From Nemania diffusa (Eukaryota > Ascomycota > Sordariomycetes > Xylariales > Xylariaceae): a DNA stretch of 64,000 nucleotides. Every line of letters starts with the position of its first letter. Within the stretch, counting starts at the first letter, position 1. Position numbers and translations under genes: made by a program. The stretch lies in NCBI GenBank assembly GCA_038501195.1, contig JBBPUQ010000006.1:1984001-2048000 (forward strand), given 5' to 3'. Shown here in pieces: positions 35,612 to 48,140 of this stretch. Below the pieces are notes generated by a model, which saw only the letters and a program-made list of their open reading frames with translations, was not told the DNA's origin and searched no databases.

Positions 35612-38600
35612 CTAACTAACACCGCCGTTAGGAATAACTGATTGTGATATTTGAGTACTCTGGGCAGCATTCGCCGCCATCTGAACAGCAGCCTGCGCGT
35701 TGGCTTCTGCCTGGTTAAAGGCACCTTGTATGACACTCTGCTCCTCGGAAGACAAATGTGAAGTGAGCCCGGAGTAGAATTGGGGATTTTCTTGTTGCAT
35801 CTCTGTTTAACAAAAGGTTAATAGTAGCACTAACGTATCCTGCACTTTGATTGAACTTACTCATAAGAGCGCCACGTAACAGCTGATAAGGCTCGATCTT
35901 ATCCAAGGGCGATTCCAAAAGTACACTATCCTCTCCCAACTCCTCATCCGAATCATCATGGTATTGGTTTTCAATTTGGCTGAACTTTTGGGCTTCCTCG
36001 TTCAGGAAATCGAGATATGCAGTACTCTCATCCCGGCCGTCGTTCTGTTCCTCCTCTGGGCCTTCGGCGGCCCAGTTGGCGTCTTCCTCACCCCACTCTT
36101 CCTCATCCTCAACGTCGTAGCTACTCGGATCGAAGGTGAAGTCGTCTTTTAGTGCTTCCTCGCGGTTTTTCATGGCGTGAGGTAAGGTTTTAAAGAGAGA
36201 AGTGATTCCTTGAAGGAGTCTGGGCCACCCAGTCGAGACACTGGCTGGAATTTGATCCGGGTCGATACTGAGCAGAGATACTATAGCCACAATGCAGAGC
36301 TTTTTGTCGTGAACACGGCTAAAATGCTCCATGTTCCCAAACCAGAGGCTGAAGAACTTGTTTGTCCACCCTTTAGCCTCAAGGACCGCCAGCGTTAGGA
36401 CTGGGTTGTAATAAATCGCATTGATCACCATTTCCATAAGATGGATCTTATAAGACTTGACCTTTACTTCATGTCCGTTGAGCACTGTCATAGCCATGGT
36501 GATAAATCCGGTGACAGATTGATCAAGGCTGCCACGGAGACTCAACATCATAGCTTCAGCAAGTTTGCACGCGCAGATCCGGTCGACGCCACCCACTTTC
36601 TGGTCCTGGAACATGTCTGCGACCATAGAGTATAAGGCTGCTATATATTCGGGTTTCTCGACTAGTTGTGCGTAGCCGTATTGAACAAAATTATCGAGAG
36701 CGGGAAGCATGTCCTCTAGGTATAGCTCGGCGCCGGACTTGAAAGTTGCATGAATGAGCTCGAATGCTTGCCACATGGTAGGAGAGATGCCCTTAGCTGC
36801 GAAAGTACAACTGTCAATGATTTCGAAGACTTCGTTGTATAGGTCTAAAAAGCAAGAACTGTTAGTATGTTATCCCCAATTGGCCAAATTGGTACAGCGG
36901 GGTGCAGGCTTACCGTAGAGTTTATTTGCTAGGGTGATCTGGATCACAGGCATCAGTACGGCCTCGATGTGGAGGAGCACATCTGGTGTGCTTTCTAGTG
37001 TGAGGATCAGGGTGCCGATGGTTTGAAGCACACCCAAAGCTGTAATACTCTTATCATCCAAATAGTCGCCATATTCTCCATCTTCATCATTCCGGCTCTC
37101 GTTCTTATCCACAAGCTCACGGACAATTCTCAAATAAGTGTCTCGTAATTGTTCACTGAGAGCAACCGCAAACGGCGTCAGCTCAGTGGCGAATACTTCA
37201 ACAAAGTCCTCCATAACATTAGCGAGCGCGTCAATATCGCATTCATTAGCTAATTTTAGCAACTGCTGCATGATTGTGGGAATGCTTTGCTGCATGCTGA
37301 TACGGATGGCATCATGTCTGATTAGGGGCTGTAGAGCCAATGCTGCTGTAACTCGAACGGGAAGGTCTTGATCAGCCATGCAGTCAAGAATGTGGCGATA
37401 TATGATGAGCAGGTTGTTTTGATCCTTAAAGTTAAGCTGCTCAAATTTCTCAATGGTATCGCAAGCTCGGGCACGCAAGAAACCCCGTGGGCTCTTGAAA
37501 TCGGGGAAGACGTATCGAACGAGGAAGTATTCAAGTTGGTCAGCAATTGGACTCTTTTTTCCAAGAAGAACAGGTGCCAAAGTGCCAATCATTCTCAGAG
37601 CGCCTTCCTTCGCGATGTGATTTTTGCTGTCATCCGGTGCTTGCTCGTATTCGCTTACAATACTGTTGATGAACTGAAGCAGTTCAAAAGTCTGTTTTCT
37701 TCGGACTTTCGTAAGGGTAACGAGGAAATTAGTAGCAGCAACATCTGGCGCAGAAACTTCTTCATAAAAGTTAAGTTTCCGGTGCAAATACTCCTCTGGT
37801 TCATCCTCGAACTTCTCAACATCCTCTTCGCTAAGGCACAGAACAGGGAAGATGAGGTGCGTAACGAGATTATTCAGGTGTGGTTTCATGAGACTCCACG
37901 TAGACCTAGTGCGACAGCACTCGTCGAGGAAGACTAAGGTGTAGGAGAGGCAGGGCTTGCTCAACCAAGTTGTCTTGGAAACCCATTTCTCGATTTCTGA
38001 TAGGTAGTGCTTCATGATTTCGGGCGCGATTGTAGACTCGAAATCCTTGGCGAACTTGGTCGTCTCATCGGTCTTGACGGTAAGGGCCTTATCATTGCCG
38101 TGCCTATTAGATATTAGCTACGCCACTAGGACCGACTGAAGCAGTCGAGGCTGAGAAATGACGGACCTGATCCAGAGCCTGTTGAGATTGAAATATGCCC
38201 ACTTCTTCGCCTTCCACCAATGATGGCGCTCCCTCTCTTCGACATCCTCGGGCATGGCCGAGGCGGGTATAGCTTTAGAAATGGTCTGGAGAAAAATGGT
38301 ACACCACCCGATATTCACATCGTGCTGCCTCAAGTAGCTACAAAGCTCAAGCTGGTGGCAAGTTAGTCACCACAATCGAACCGCTAGGCATTATACCATG
38401 AGCCACACCCGTCCCCGCTTAAAGAGACTTACCCATGCTGCATGTTTGTAGGCCTTGAGAGCGATATGAAGCATCTCACCAGCCTCATCACTTTCCTGAT
38501 TTACCAATTCGTTACAGACTTGTTGAAGTCGTGGGAAACTAGCCTCAATAATCTTGTCGAATTCTCCCCTGCCGGTATCCTGATTCCCTTTAAATCGGTA

Positions 38601-39254
38601 TGCGCGACAAGTAACGAGCAAGCACTGAAGACCGGCGAGCACCGATGGGGGGTCGTTGGCATGCAGAAGCTGCAGGGTAACATCCATGAAACTGGGCCAT
38701 TTACCGGGGAAATCGAAGTGTAGAATACGCTGGATGAGCTGCAGCAACTGTTGTCGAACCGGACCACGCGAGGCGGCAAGAATGGGGAGGATGCGGTCGC
38801 GAAAGCGTTGCTTTTCATCTTCAGCTATTAGGGGGTCGTCGGGATAGTGGTCGCTTCTGGACCAGCCCCGATTTGTCCGGTTTTTGAGATAGATGACGGC
38901 TGCAGAGACAAGAGTTAGACCGGGACATAGTTAACTTGGAAGGACTCGGGGAGGGAGAGCGTACTCGACAGTCGAACAGAGTCGTCGGACTCGGCGCTGA
39001 GAATTTCAAGGAGGACATCGGTGAAGCCTGCATGGCCCTCGGCCTGGGCGTCGGCGATGGTGTGTCAGTAACCAGAACACACAGCAGGGGCAGCTGGAGG
39101 TCGATCCAATGCATGTGGCGCATCACACAGGAGGGGAAGACAGAATTGGGACAGGCAAACACACCTGTTTGAGCTCAAGCTCGGCAGCCCGACGCACGTT
39201 GGCGTCGGGGGAGAGGGTTGCTACGACGCGACTCCTGACGACGTTGACATCCAT
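35612..39254 (-). CDS. importin-beta family nuclear import receptor (importin-7/8, Sxm1/Nmd5-like)
   Basis: Karyopherin that carries cargo such as ribosomal and histone proteins through the nuclear pore under Ran-GTP control. Seven exons: 39254-39165, 39043-38965, 38899-38433, 38351-38167, 38103-36914, 36844-35861 and 35802-35612. They total 3186 nt and 1061 residues, the normal length for importin-7/8. The N-terminal importin-beta (IBN) domain reads AELELKQAEGHAGFTDVLLE then VRLSTVIYLKNRTNRGW. HEAT-repeat helices follow, with LLQLIQRILHFDFPGKWPSF and DLPVRVTAALALQPLIRHDA. Near the C-terminus an acidic loop (EDEEEWGEEDANWAAEGPEE) is typical of the importin-7/8 group. The start is fixed by MDVNVVRSRV leading directly into the IBN domain. 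It is convergent with the esterase. Whether it is the Sxm1 or the Nmd5 orthologue cannot be decided by eye. Confidence 0.93.
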
Positions 39255-42200
39255 GGTGGGCGGACCGAGAGGAATGGGGCCGGTATGACGGGGGGCAACA
39301 GTATATCGGCGGTGGAGTGATGGAAACAAATGGGTTAAAAATAAACTGGCATCAGATCGAACTCGTCGACGACATCGAATGGAGGGAAAGGGTGTTGAAC
39401 GGGCTGATGCTGTCTGTCGATGGTTGGCAAAATGGTGACCAAGTTGAGTGTTGTGGATGTGAAAGTGGATTAGACTGGTACGGTCAACTCTTGGGGATTT
39501 CACGAGGATGAGGGTTCAGCTAACAAAATGCAGTGCACATATGCAGTAGGTTAGGTACCTAACCCCGGCCCAGGAGCGTTGGACGGAAAAGTACATTCGC
39601 CTGGGGGAAAATTTATCAAGGAAAAATACGTTAGATGGGGCCATTCTAGGATGGGATGGAGGGGTACAATACATAGGTACCTACCACATGTACCTACGAT
39701 ACCTCTTGTCTACCCTGTACCTAACATACATGTACGTATTCACCTCTTATCTACATCACTACCTGCTTGGCTACAGGTACTTGTGTCTAAAGAATTGTAT
39801 CTGAGAGTACTTTCATTTGTCCAATGACTTAGGTACAAAAGCCAGCCTTTTTTTACCCACCATCTATTTAGGTAGGCACATAGTAAGTAACTAAGAACTT
39901 ACTTCATGAGCATTTGACTGCTAAGCCTACCCACTACTGTAGATACTACATGCACTTATCTATCTACCTGACTAATATAGGCGGATTTGCCTACCTAAAC
40001 TCATTCCGTGGGTGTGGGCAACGGCCAACTGGCGGCCTGGGCAGTCTTGACAGGTCTGCTGCCAGCCAGGTGCTATTGGTGGGTTGGAGGATGTGGGATG
40101 AAGCACCCCTCCAAGGAGGGGGAGGGGGATTATTCAACTTTCTTTACCGCCCAATCCCTCTGGTGCCTTCTATGACTGACCCACTGTATTAGGTACCCAC
40201 GTCCACGGCATGCCTACGTAGGTACCTACCTACATAGGTAGGCAGAGATGTAAGGAATGCTGAATGTAGTTAGGTCTGATCCCCTTAGAGCCCTAGTCCT
40301 CACAATTTGACGTAGATAAGCTTGAACCCAAGGATTTCGACAGTTATTGAAGCAGGCAACGTGGCTCTCGTTTTAAACCTCATATATTTTCTGGGCGATT
40401 GCTGAAGATCAACTCCGTGCCTCTTTGCTGCGTCTAACATGATTCAAACTATTATGAGAATAACTAGCCGAACCTGTAAAAAGTGCGCCTAGTTTCATTT
40501 CAATGCGGAGTGCGAAAACACGCCCCACGCCTCGTCATTCCTCATTCCGCCATTTCTCTACGCAGTACTGTACATAGGAGTTCGATGCAGGGGTACATAA
40601 TGTAGGCCGGCACGTCCTAGGTATTTATTCAACCCTGCTACTATTACCACTTACATACCATGCTGGAGGTTTACAGACAGGATTGAAGAAATGGGATCGG
40701 AAATGCTGTCAAACAACCAAGATAGTAACTATATAGCGTGAGGTGAAGATAGCTCAGCAGGACTGGCTCTAAAGCAAAAGCGGTGACTATTTAGACACAA
40801 CAACTACCGGGAACTACGAGCCTATAGTTTCATCAACGCCACCCAGTTCGAAGCTCAGCCAACTTAGCCTGGTCTCAATTTATGCTGGCTGAGCCAGTGA
40901 TTCGTAATGCCTGCCTACTATGTCTATTTTGTTAGCATCTTGCATGTAGTCACAATAAGCGTTATGATTAGAGCGCTCCGGTAAACAGTAAACCCGACAA
41001 GTAATGTACTCAACATACTCAATACACTCAACAACAGCGACTCGGTTATGAAACCGCATTCGAGACGATGATGCCAAGTCAGGGTTCTTGTTTTCAAGAA
41101 ATTATCCGCCTATTCATCCACCGCTCCCAATGCCTCTCACTATCTCTTGCTTTCTACGTCATATTATATTCGTATCACTAGTAAAATGTCAATCGAACCA
41201 AGTCACGTGTATACAATCACGAAGGGCTGAAAATCGTTTGTAGATGATTCGAAACTATAAACAGGTAGAATGAGTACACATTGTATTTTGGCTTGACGAA
41301 CACCCGCGGTTCTTTAGCATGCATAGAAGCCTAAATTATTGCTCATACGACATCTAAAGAGAGACATATTGCACTGTTCTATCACAGCTTCGAGCCCGTC
41401 AGTGCTCATAGCGCAGTCCCAATATCAAACTTTAATTAAGCCACTGATGACCAACAGTATAGTATTCCAGTGCGCCCATTACTCAACAGCCAAGACTACC
41501 CATGCGACAAATCACCATTTGCCGCCACTCCCTACATCCGTAGCCTGACATTACCCTGAAAATGCTAAGGCATTTGACGGGACATATACATCTCCTCCTA
41601 GCCCGCTCCATCTCATCTCAAACAAGGTCTCTAGACTATGAGTTCATGGTTAGTATCTGTTAGGTACCATCACTCCGGTAGCCATCGGGGGGATACAGGC
41701 TTGAGTAAATGATAATAAAACACGAAAGGGGTTGATAACATGAAATGCACAAACATGAACCACTGCGTCATCTTCATAGGTATAGCACAATCCGAGGCTC
41801 ACTAATTCTAGGCACCGTTCAAGCCCAAAGAAGTCCAGATACCGAAGACTGCGACATCCGAGGTGTATATGCAATGAATTCGACTCAGGTGGAATAGATC
41901 CGGGCATGCCTAAATAAAGCTGACTGCAGACTGTCGAGTATCCTTTATCGATAGCCCGCAATGTACATTGTCATGGGTCTCCTTTTAAAATGTCAGATTT
42001 CTATCCTAGCAGAGGCCTTGGTAGGGCAGCCTGTCTCTCAACAAGCCCTGAACGTGAGAGAATTGGAATCCGCATAGAAGCCGAGGGAATAAGTGATCCG
42101 TCTTGTCTCTAGAACCGGGGGTTTTAGTGAACAGCAGACTGTAGCCCATGAAGAGAATCCGCTCCACCTCACGGATGAAAGGTGCTTGAACAATGACAAA

Positions 42201-42539
42201 CTGAATTTTTGATTGGCAAAAGGAGGCTGGTGATAACTAAAACGCAATAAGATGGCCCAAGAGATTCTAAGTACCATTTTGTGCTCCATAGGAGTCTTGT
42301 AAACTAGCATTGCTCAGCAGTTTTGCACGGAAACTTCCAAGCCCGGCTAGCGCCTTAGAGAGGTAGACGTTGAAATATCCATTGTGATCCGGAGGTGGTT
42401 GAAAAGTCCTTAAATTTTTTTGAGTTCAGGGATACTCTCCGCGGAATTCCTCAAAAGATCCAGTAACATAATTCATGGGGTAAGGCATGGCCGCCTTTGT
42501 TGTCCAGTGTGACCTGTGTCAGTGAGCTAATTAGTTTAG
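39255..42539. other. long intergenic region rich in TAGGTACCTA motifs
   Basis: From 39.5 to 40.25 kb the palindromic motif TAGGTACCTA and partial versions recur many times, together with other low-complexity tracts; part of this is the importin promoter. From 40.3 to 41.6 kb I see nothing. From 41.65 to 42.31 kb, minus-strand frames contain leucine-rich stretches (SLRYLDFFGLERCLELVSLG; FKHLSSVRWSGFSSW) that may be decayed parts of the gene listed at 42540-43130. Confidence 0.45.
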
Positions 42540-43130
42540 AGAAAGAAAGAAAAAAGAGTCATCCACGGAACAAGTGCCAGGGCGAAATCATGTGAGATGA
42601 GAAACTCCTTCGCGGAGGTTGGCATATATATACAAGCCGTCGTCCGATGCTCACCTCGCTGTCCGGATCGCATTGCCCGTCTATTAGCGTAGCGTCGTCC
42701 CAAATATCCCACCTAATGCTCATCCGTAACCGGCAATGGAACCAAAAACATCCTCGGAATGTAAAACAGAACCTCCAACCTTGGGCTGGATCCGGACAGC
42801 AGAGGGAACGCGGTATTATCCACGTCACTAACCATGAGACGGATCTCCTTTTTTTCCTTGAATAGGATCGGCAACCCAGTACCTTAAATCCCACCCTTCG
42901 CATCAGAGCCACCGTGGAAAAATGATCAGTTGAACGGCCAGTCAAATGCAAATGTCGTAGCAAGTTCCGTTCCAGATAGTGCGCCGTGTCCAATGTGGTA
43001 AAAGAAAAATTCATGTGCGATAAATCGTAAATCAGGTGGCCCAATTGGTGAAATGTAGCTGGTCCAGTGTCATGATGTCCCGTGGCATTATTCAAGAAAG
43101 TTTGCAACTTGCAACTCTCAAGGATTAGGT
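42540..43130 (-). pseudogene. remnant of a hypothetical, possibly leucine-rich-repeat gene
   Basis: A minus-strand frame reads ILESCKLQTFLNNATG, then LGHLIYDLSHMNFSFTTL and RNLLRHLHLTGRSTDHFS, which looks like real coding sequence. After a possible intron starting GTACTG near 42.89 kb, a different frame reads FPLLSGSSPRLEVLFYIP and then hits a stop, while another frame runs on as DDATLIDGQCDPDSE. No single splicing model keeps one frame open to a sensible end. The leucine spacing suggests an F-box/LRR-like fungal protein, but no family was recognised. I read it as a decayed gene, with related pieces down to about 41.65 kb. Confidence 0.35.
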
Positions 43131-43515
43131 ATTCTCTTTACTCAAATCCAGGTCTATCCTTTAGACAATAGATAACTCCGGTAGCGACCACGGCTGGTTA
43201 TTGGATCCCTTCCTTGGGTATGAAACAAATGATAATCTCACAGAGCAGGCAAAGATCCAAATCCGGAACTCCGAGGCTATGATTTTGGAATCAGGTTACC
43301 GGCCAGTACGATGCGCTCGATGGCCATGTCTCTCAGTATGGCGGTCAACATTTTCTCGCTCGTTGCGGTGCCGCGCTGGTCCACTACTTGGCAGTTGAGT
43401 ATTTTGTGATGATCCTGTACGTTTATGGGCAGGGGTGCTCTCATACTGATCTGGGGCGGCACTGTAGGGGGTCGTGCCTGCTGGAGACGCTAAATAATCA
43501 GAACCAGCTGTCAAG
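43131..43515. other. short intergenic, 3' region of the RfeG-like gene
   Basis: No gene is supported. Open frames overlapping 43.2-43.5 kb on both strands are shadows running out of the RfeG-like coding region. Confidence 0.5.
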
Positions 43516-44627
43516 TTAGAAGCCTCTGGTGTACGCACCACGTCCGTAAAATGGGTCCCCCGGCTGTACTGCTGGGGAATAAGGTGCACTAGCTGACGTC
43601 GCACTTTGGGGATAATAGTTGGCGTTTTGCCCCGCAGCAAATACTTGGGAAGATGAAGGCCCTGCTGTTGTATAAGTAGCCCTAGTGGGTGCCATAGTAG
43701 AAGTCACGGGTACTCTCTGATCTCTAGGGTCACCCCTTGGATCCCTGGAGGCATACGGGTCATTGCCATATGGGTCTGCCTGACCCTGGGTGCCTGCACG
43801 AAGATTCGCACCCACAATATTATAAGGAGGATCTGGGGCGGTCTGGCCATATCCTGCGGCCGCAACTGAGTGACCTGATCCATAGGAAGCCACATTGCCT
43901 GTGGACGGTGAAAATTGGACGGTATTGGCACCGTAGCCCTGTGTAGGATACCCACCCTGTGAAGCTGCATATTGTTGAGCGTACGAGCTGGCGGCTCCAG
44001 TGTAGCCGGAAGCACCACTCCCTGGATACCTTAGACCAGGACCATTATCAAAAGGATCGTTACCACCGGTTCCAGGATAAGAAGTCTCCGTTGGGCCGAG
44101 ATGCTGTCGCGACTGGTGTATATCCGAGTTGCGATACTGGACTGGAGGGGTGTTAGAGGATCTAATAAACACGCCGTTCAAGGCAATAGTACCTCCGCCG
44201 GCGCTATTCCGAGTCGCTGACTGTTGCCGCCTTTCTTGATCCCACCTCGCGGAATCCGCCTTCAAGTCCTGGATCATTGCCTACAATGTGTCAGCGCAAG
44301 ATCGGACTGCGAGACCAGTGCGAGACGATGACTCACTGATGTCAGATTGCGGTATGCGTTGATGAAATATCCCTGAATGATCTGGCCATTTTCGGGATTC
44401 TGTAGAGCGAGCAAGTCAGAACGAGGTCGACACGAATAAGCGTTAGATATAGTAGCACGACATGCCTCGTAGTTGCCCGGTCTTACTAGCGCATCGTTCC
44501 CAAGATAGCGACAGATATCGGCCGTGATGACTTCGCGGTCTATGCCGTCTCTAGGTACGAAATATTCATTTTGGCGAGTCTGTTGAGGCAGGACGCTACT
44601 GCCGGTAGCGGGGGGTCTGCGGGCCAT
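43516..44627 (-). CDS. RfeG-like putative transcription factor
   Basis: Two exons: 44627-44337 and 44280-43516, with a 56-nt intron (GTGAGT, CGCTGACA branch, TGTAG). They give 1056 nt and 351 residues. The N-terminal domain (about 1-110) is the conserved part: NEYFVPRDGIDREVITADIC, RYLGNDALVRPGNYE, GYFINAYRNLTSAMIQDLKA. The rest is a low-complexity Gly/Ser/Tyr/Gln/Pro-rich tail (YPTQGYGANTVQFSPSTG, GDPFYGRGAYTRGF), suggesting a disordered, possibly nuclear protein. The name follows the Aspergillus RfeG annotation, whose direct DNA-binding role is weakly established. The start MARRPPATG is preferred over an upstream in-frame ATG at 45023 because the extra 132 residues are low-complexity and lack conserved features. 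Confidence 0.82.
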
Positions 44628-47600
44628 ATCGTCGTAACAGAATACAAGCTGTCCAACGTCGACCGGTATTACAGGAAAGGAGAATGAAAAGAAAAGGGAA
44701 TCCGGGTCGGCAGAGGAAACAGCAGGGTGGGGGATGAAATGAAGAGAAAGAAGAAGCGCGAGAGAGAGAGAGTGGGCAGTGGAGGGGAGAAAAGGGTTTG
44801 GGGGTTGGGCTGGGACCAGGCTTGCTGGCCGGTTGATTGGCGGTGGTGGTGTATTGTACGCTACTGTAGTGGGTGGTAGGCGGCCTGGGCTGGCGATGGA
44901 TGGCGGTGGACAGTTTGGTAATGTGGGTCGGTCAGGATGGGGTCTGCAAAAGGCAGCAGCAGCAGTCAGGCAAGGAACAGTTTCCCCAAAGTCCTTATCC
45001 AATGCCGTACAGTTCTCATGCACTGTCCCAGTTGATTGTTATAGGCAGGCAAGTTAGGTAGGCAGCATAGGCAGGGTAGGTACACTACAACTTTACCTTA
45101 AGGCTTAGGTAGATAGTCGATACCTAAGACGCGAAGGTATGTATGCATAGGTAGACACAGCAGTCAAGTGGCGGGAACAGAAGCCCAAAGCAAAAAGGTA
45201 GCAGTTACGCCACACAATCGTTATAAGCGAGCGAGTGGCAAGAATTGCGAAACTTTTTTTTTCTTTCATAGACACCGTTAGACAAGGTGGTGTGGTATCG
45301 TCCTAACGGATGATAAATGATACGGTGTTGGTGTGCAGAAGAAGGTGGGCTGCAGGGTCGCGGTGGTAGTATTGCACAGAACTGCTTCTGCGTCGTTCTA
45401 CGTCTCTTCCCTGAGATGATGAGAGAGGCAAAGGAGCAGTGCAGGCGGATCTTCAGTCAGGTGAGATCCAAAGGATTATCCTTATTCGAGGCCGGAAATC
45501 CAATGACGAGATGGCAGTGTGTGCCAAGGTGGAGGGAGGGGCAATATCACTATATCAGAGGTGTGCGTGGGAGAATCTGACTGGCTTAGAAGGTAGGTAC
45601 TTATATGCGAGGGCAGTTCGAGGATAGGGGCTAATCGAAGAAGCCCCGGACAAACGAGAAGTATGTATGCGTAAGGAGTAGCGCGAGTTGGTAGAGAAAA
45701 AGACAGCCTGTAGAGCAATGGCTACCAACTTCTATGTGGGTAGATAGAGAGGTGGCCAAGCGCAAATCGAAAGACACAGCGCGACGGAGGTGAGGGACAC
45801 CAATTGCTAGCTTGCTAGCTTCCAAGCACTGGTATTCTGGACAGTGGTCTAGGCTGGAGATGGGCAGGGGGCCCGGTTCAAAAGTTGGTGGTAAAAAATA
45901 CTCCGTAGGTTAGGTAGGTCGTTCTGTACAGTACAGAGTATCTGGTGGTGCTGTAATTAGGTAGGTAGGTACCTAGTTGTACAGTATTGTACAGTGTTAT
46001 TATAACAGGAGAGACGATTGGGCAGATTAGGGGTATGGCCACCGCTCATACAGAGTTTTTGGGTGATGGCGGTCCAGATAGGTACCCGATCCACTAGTCC
46101 ACGTAGAGCCGTGGCTGGAGTGAGACTTTCACCGCGCTGTGGCTGATGGGGTGTCGTAGGTATGTACAGTACTGTGCGGATGGGATGCGTTTGCGCCTCC
46201 AGTCAACACATTCGACGTCGTCCCCCAGTCTTATACTATTTTCTGCCTGGGAACCGATCACACAGCTGTCTCTTACAAGCATGACCTGTTCCTATCGAAG
46301 AAATAATGGAAATTCCCCAAGAGGATGATTTAGGCCCTTTTCTTCAGGAGGGAGGTAACAGTACTAAGTCATATATATGACTAAAAACTTGGGTTGTATT
46401 ATGTGAGGTTGGGTGCCGTTCGGTGAGAGCAAATGGAAAATAAAAATACCACACTTTGGAGCCCAGTTCAACGCCTCGCTCTTCGATACTGCCTAGCCTT
46501 GATATTTTCAGCTTGTTGTCTCGGGCGAGGATAGATGATAGAATACCAAGAGAGAGAAAAGTAAACATGTCCAACAGCGTGAGTGCGACTACGGGATTCT
46601 TATACGACAAGTTCGGCCGTCACCTTCCACTCTCCTTACCTTACCATGCCTCATATTCACAGGACCCCAGCCTTCGGTCCACTAGAAGAGTGGGTTACAG
46701 ACGGCATTCCCTCACTGGCACACTCCTTACTCCACTCGCCTATTATTTGTCTCTCCGAAAACCTTAACATGTCATTATCTACGTGCTTCCTTAAGGGCGA
46801 CTCGCATAGGTGATACACAAGGCGAGCGAATAAAGAATACGATCTCAAGCTGTTATCTGTTCAGACACTTGTTCCAAGTCCACGACGTTTCCGTCGTTAT
46901 AGGTCAGATGCTGGAGAGCTAAATGCTTTATTGGCAATCTAGTCTCATAAATTCATCACGAGCGAAATAAGAACACTTAAAGTCAAGTTATAGAAGAATA
47001 GTAAGAGCCAATTAGAAGCTATGTAATGATGCATCGCTAGTTCTGGTTATGAAGGACTAGCATCAGCACGAATCTAGAGTAGGGGTAGGTTGTGTATCAA
47101 GAGATATGGTACTATGGTTGAGGCAAAGCCGAGAAAGTGTACGCAGGACGGATTGCTGCGAAAAGTCATGGATTCCCTGTCTCACAAAAACTACCTATCG
47201 GTATACATGTAGGCAGATTGGGTTGGGTATCAATGCGCCAGGACCCAACTTGTTTCTTAGCTGCATTCCACTTTTGGATGCCCAAGATTGAGCGGAGCCA
47301 ATCATGAGCCAGCTTGCTTCGACACCTGATGAAAGCGCGTATGCCAGGTATTCCAGCAAGGAGATACGCTCGTGCCTACGTTTCGACGAAACAGCACAAA
47401 ATTTCTGCTAATATACCTAGACAAGCTTCCTATGCCTATCCAATTACGCAGAGTTGCCCATAATGGCCACAAAAGGTAAGATAAAGCACGTCTCCAGCAG
47501 CTCGCACTAGTAGGGGGGGCTCATACAAAATAGGTAGCCTTCTACCTATGGTGTGCGATGCTTATGAGGCAACTCGCTATGCATCTCGAAGCTTAGGGAG

Positions 47601-48140
47601 AAATCAGCAGGTCAGCTTTTGCTTTCGGGTTTTATATGCCCTAAGCTCAGATAATGTGTGACAACCTATTTGCTATCAATACATAATTCGCTTCCTGGAA
47701 GGAATTGTTCGGAGCGGTCGGTCAGGGGATCTTCCGGTACCGCAGTCATGGACCAGACGCAACGCTGGTGACTGCGCGACCCAATCTACATACCGATCTG
47801 GTCGCAGTATTCTGGTGAGACCTTTCTTAAATCTAGCTGTGACACTAGCGACTTGTTAAATAAGCGGTTATACTTTGTATGACAAGCAAAGCTAACTCCA
47901 GACTGTTGGGTTCCCTTCAAGCATGGGGTTGATCTTGTACCGACGCTAGAGCTTGCACGGACGAACAACTACTGTTATGCGGCCGCGTTCTCCTGAACAT
48001 TAGACTCGTCTATTTACCCAAGTAGGAGTTCCCGTGCTTCCGCGGAAAGCTGCTGCCGAACGAGTTAGGGGAGCGCATGCGGACCCGCCTACTGAGTGAA
48101 CGATTTATGCATGTGAACACCTCGAGCGTTGCCTGCTTTG
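44628..48140. other. intergenic, RfeG-like gene promoter and gene-poor DNA
   Basis: 44.63-45.1 kb is purine/pyrimidine-biased (AGAGAGAG, AGAAG) and is probably promoter. TAGGTA motifs cluster at 45.05-45.15 and 45.9-46.0 kb. A possible small plus-strand gene with ATG at 46567 and a GTGAGT donor 12 nt later has no recognisable product. Nothing else is supported. Confidence 0.45.

Noticed and set aside
44628..45023. N-terminal extension of the RfeG-like protein from an upstream ATG
   Set aside because: The extra residues are proline- and serine-rich low complexity from promoter-like DNA, and conserved sequence begins at the downstream ATG.
46567..46813. Possible small gene starting ATG TCC AAC AGC with a GTGAGT donor and CACAG acceptor
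   Set aside because: The spliced product is short and of unknown type, and the more protein-like frame after the acceptor is in the wrong phase.
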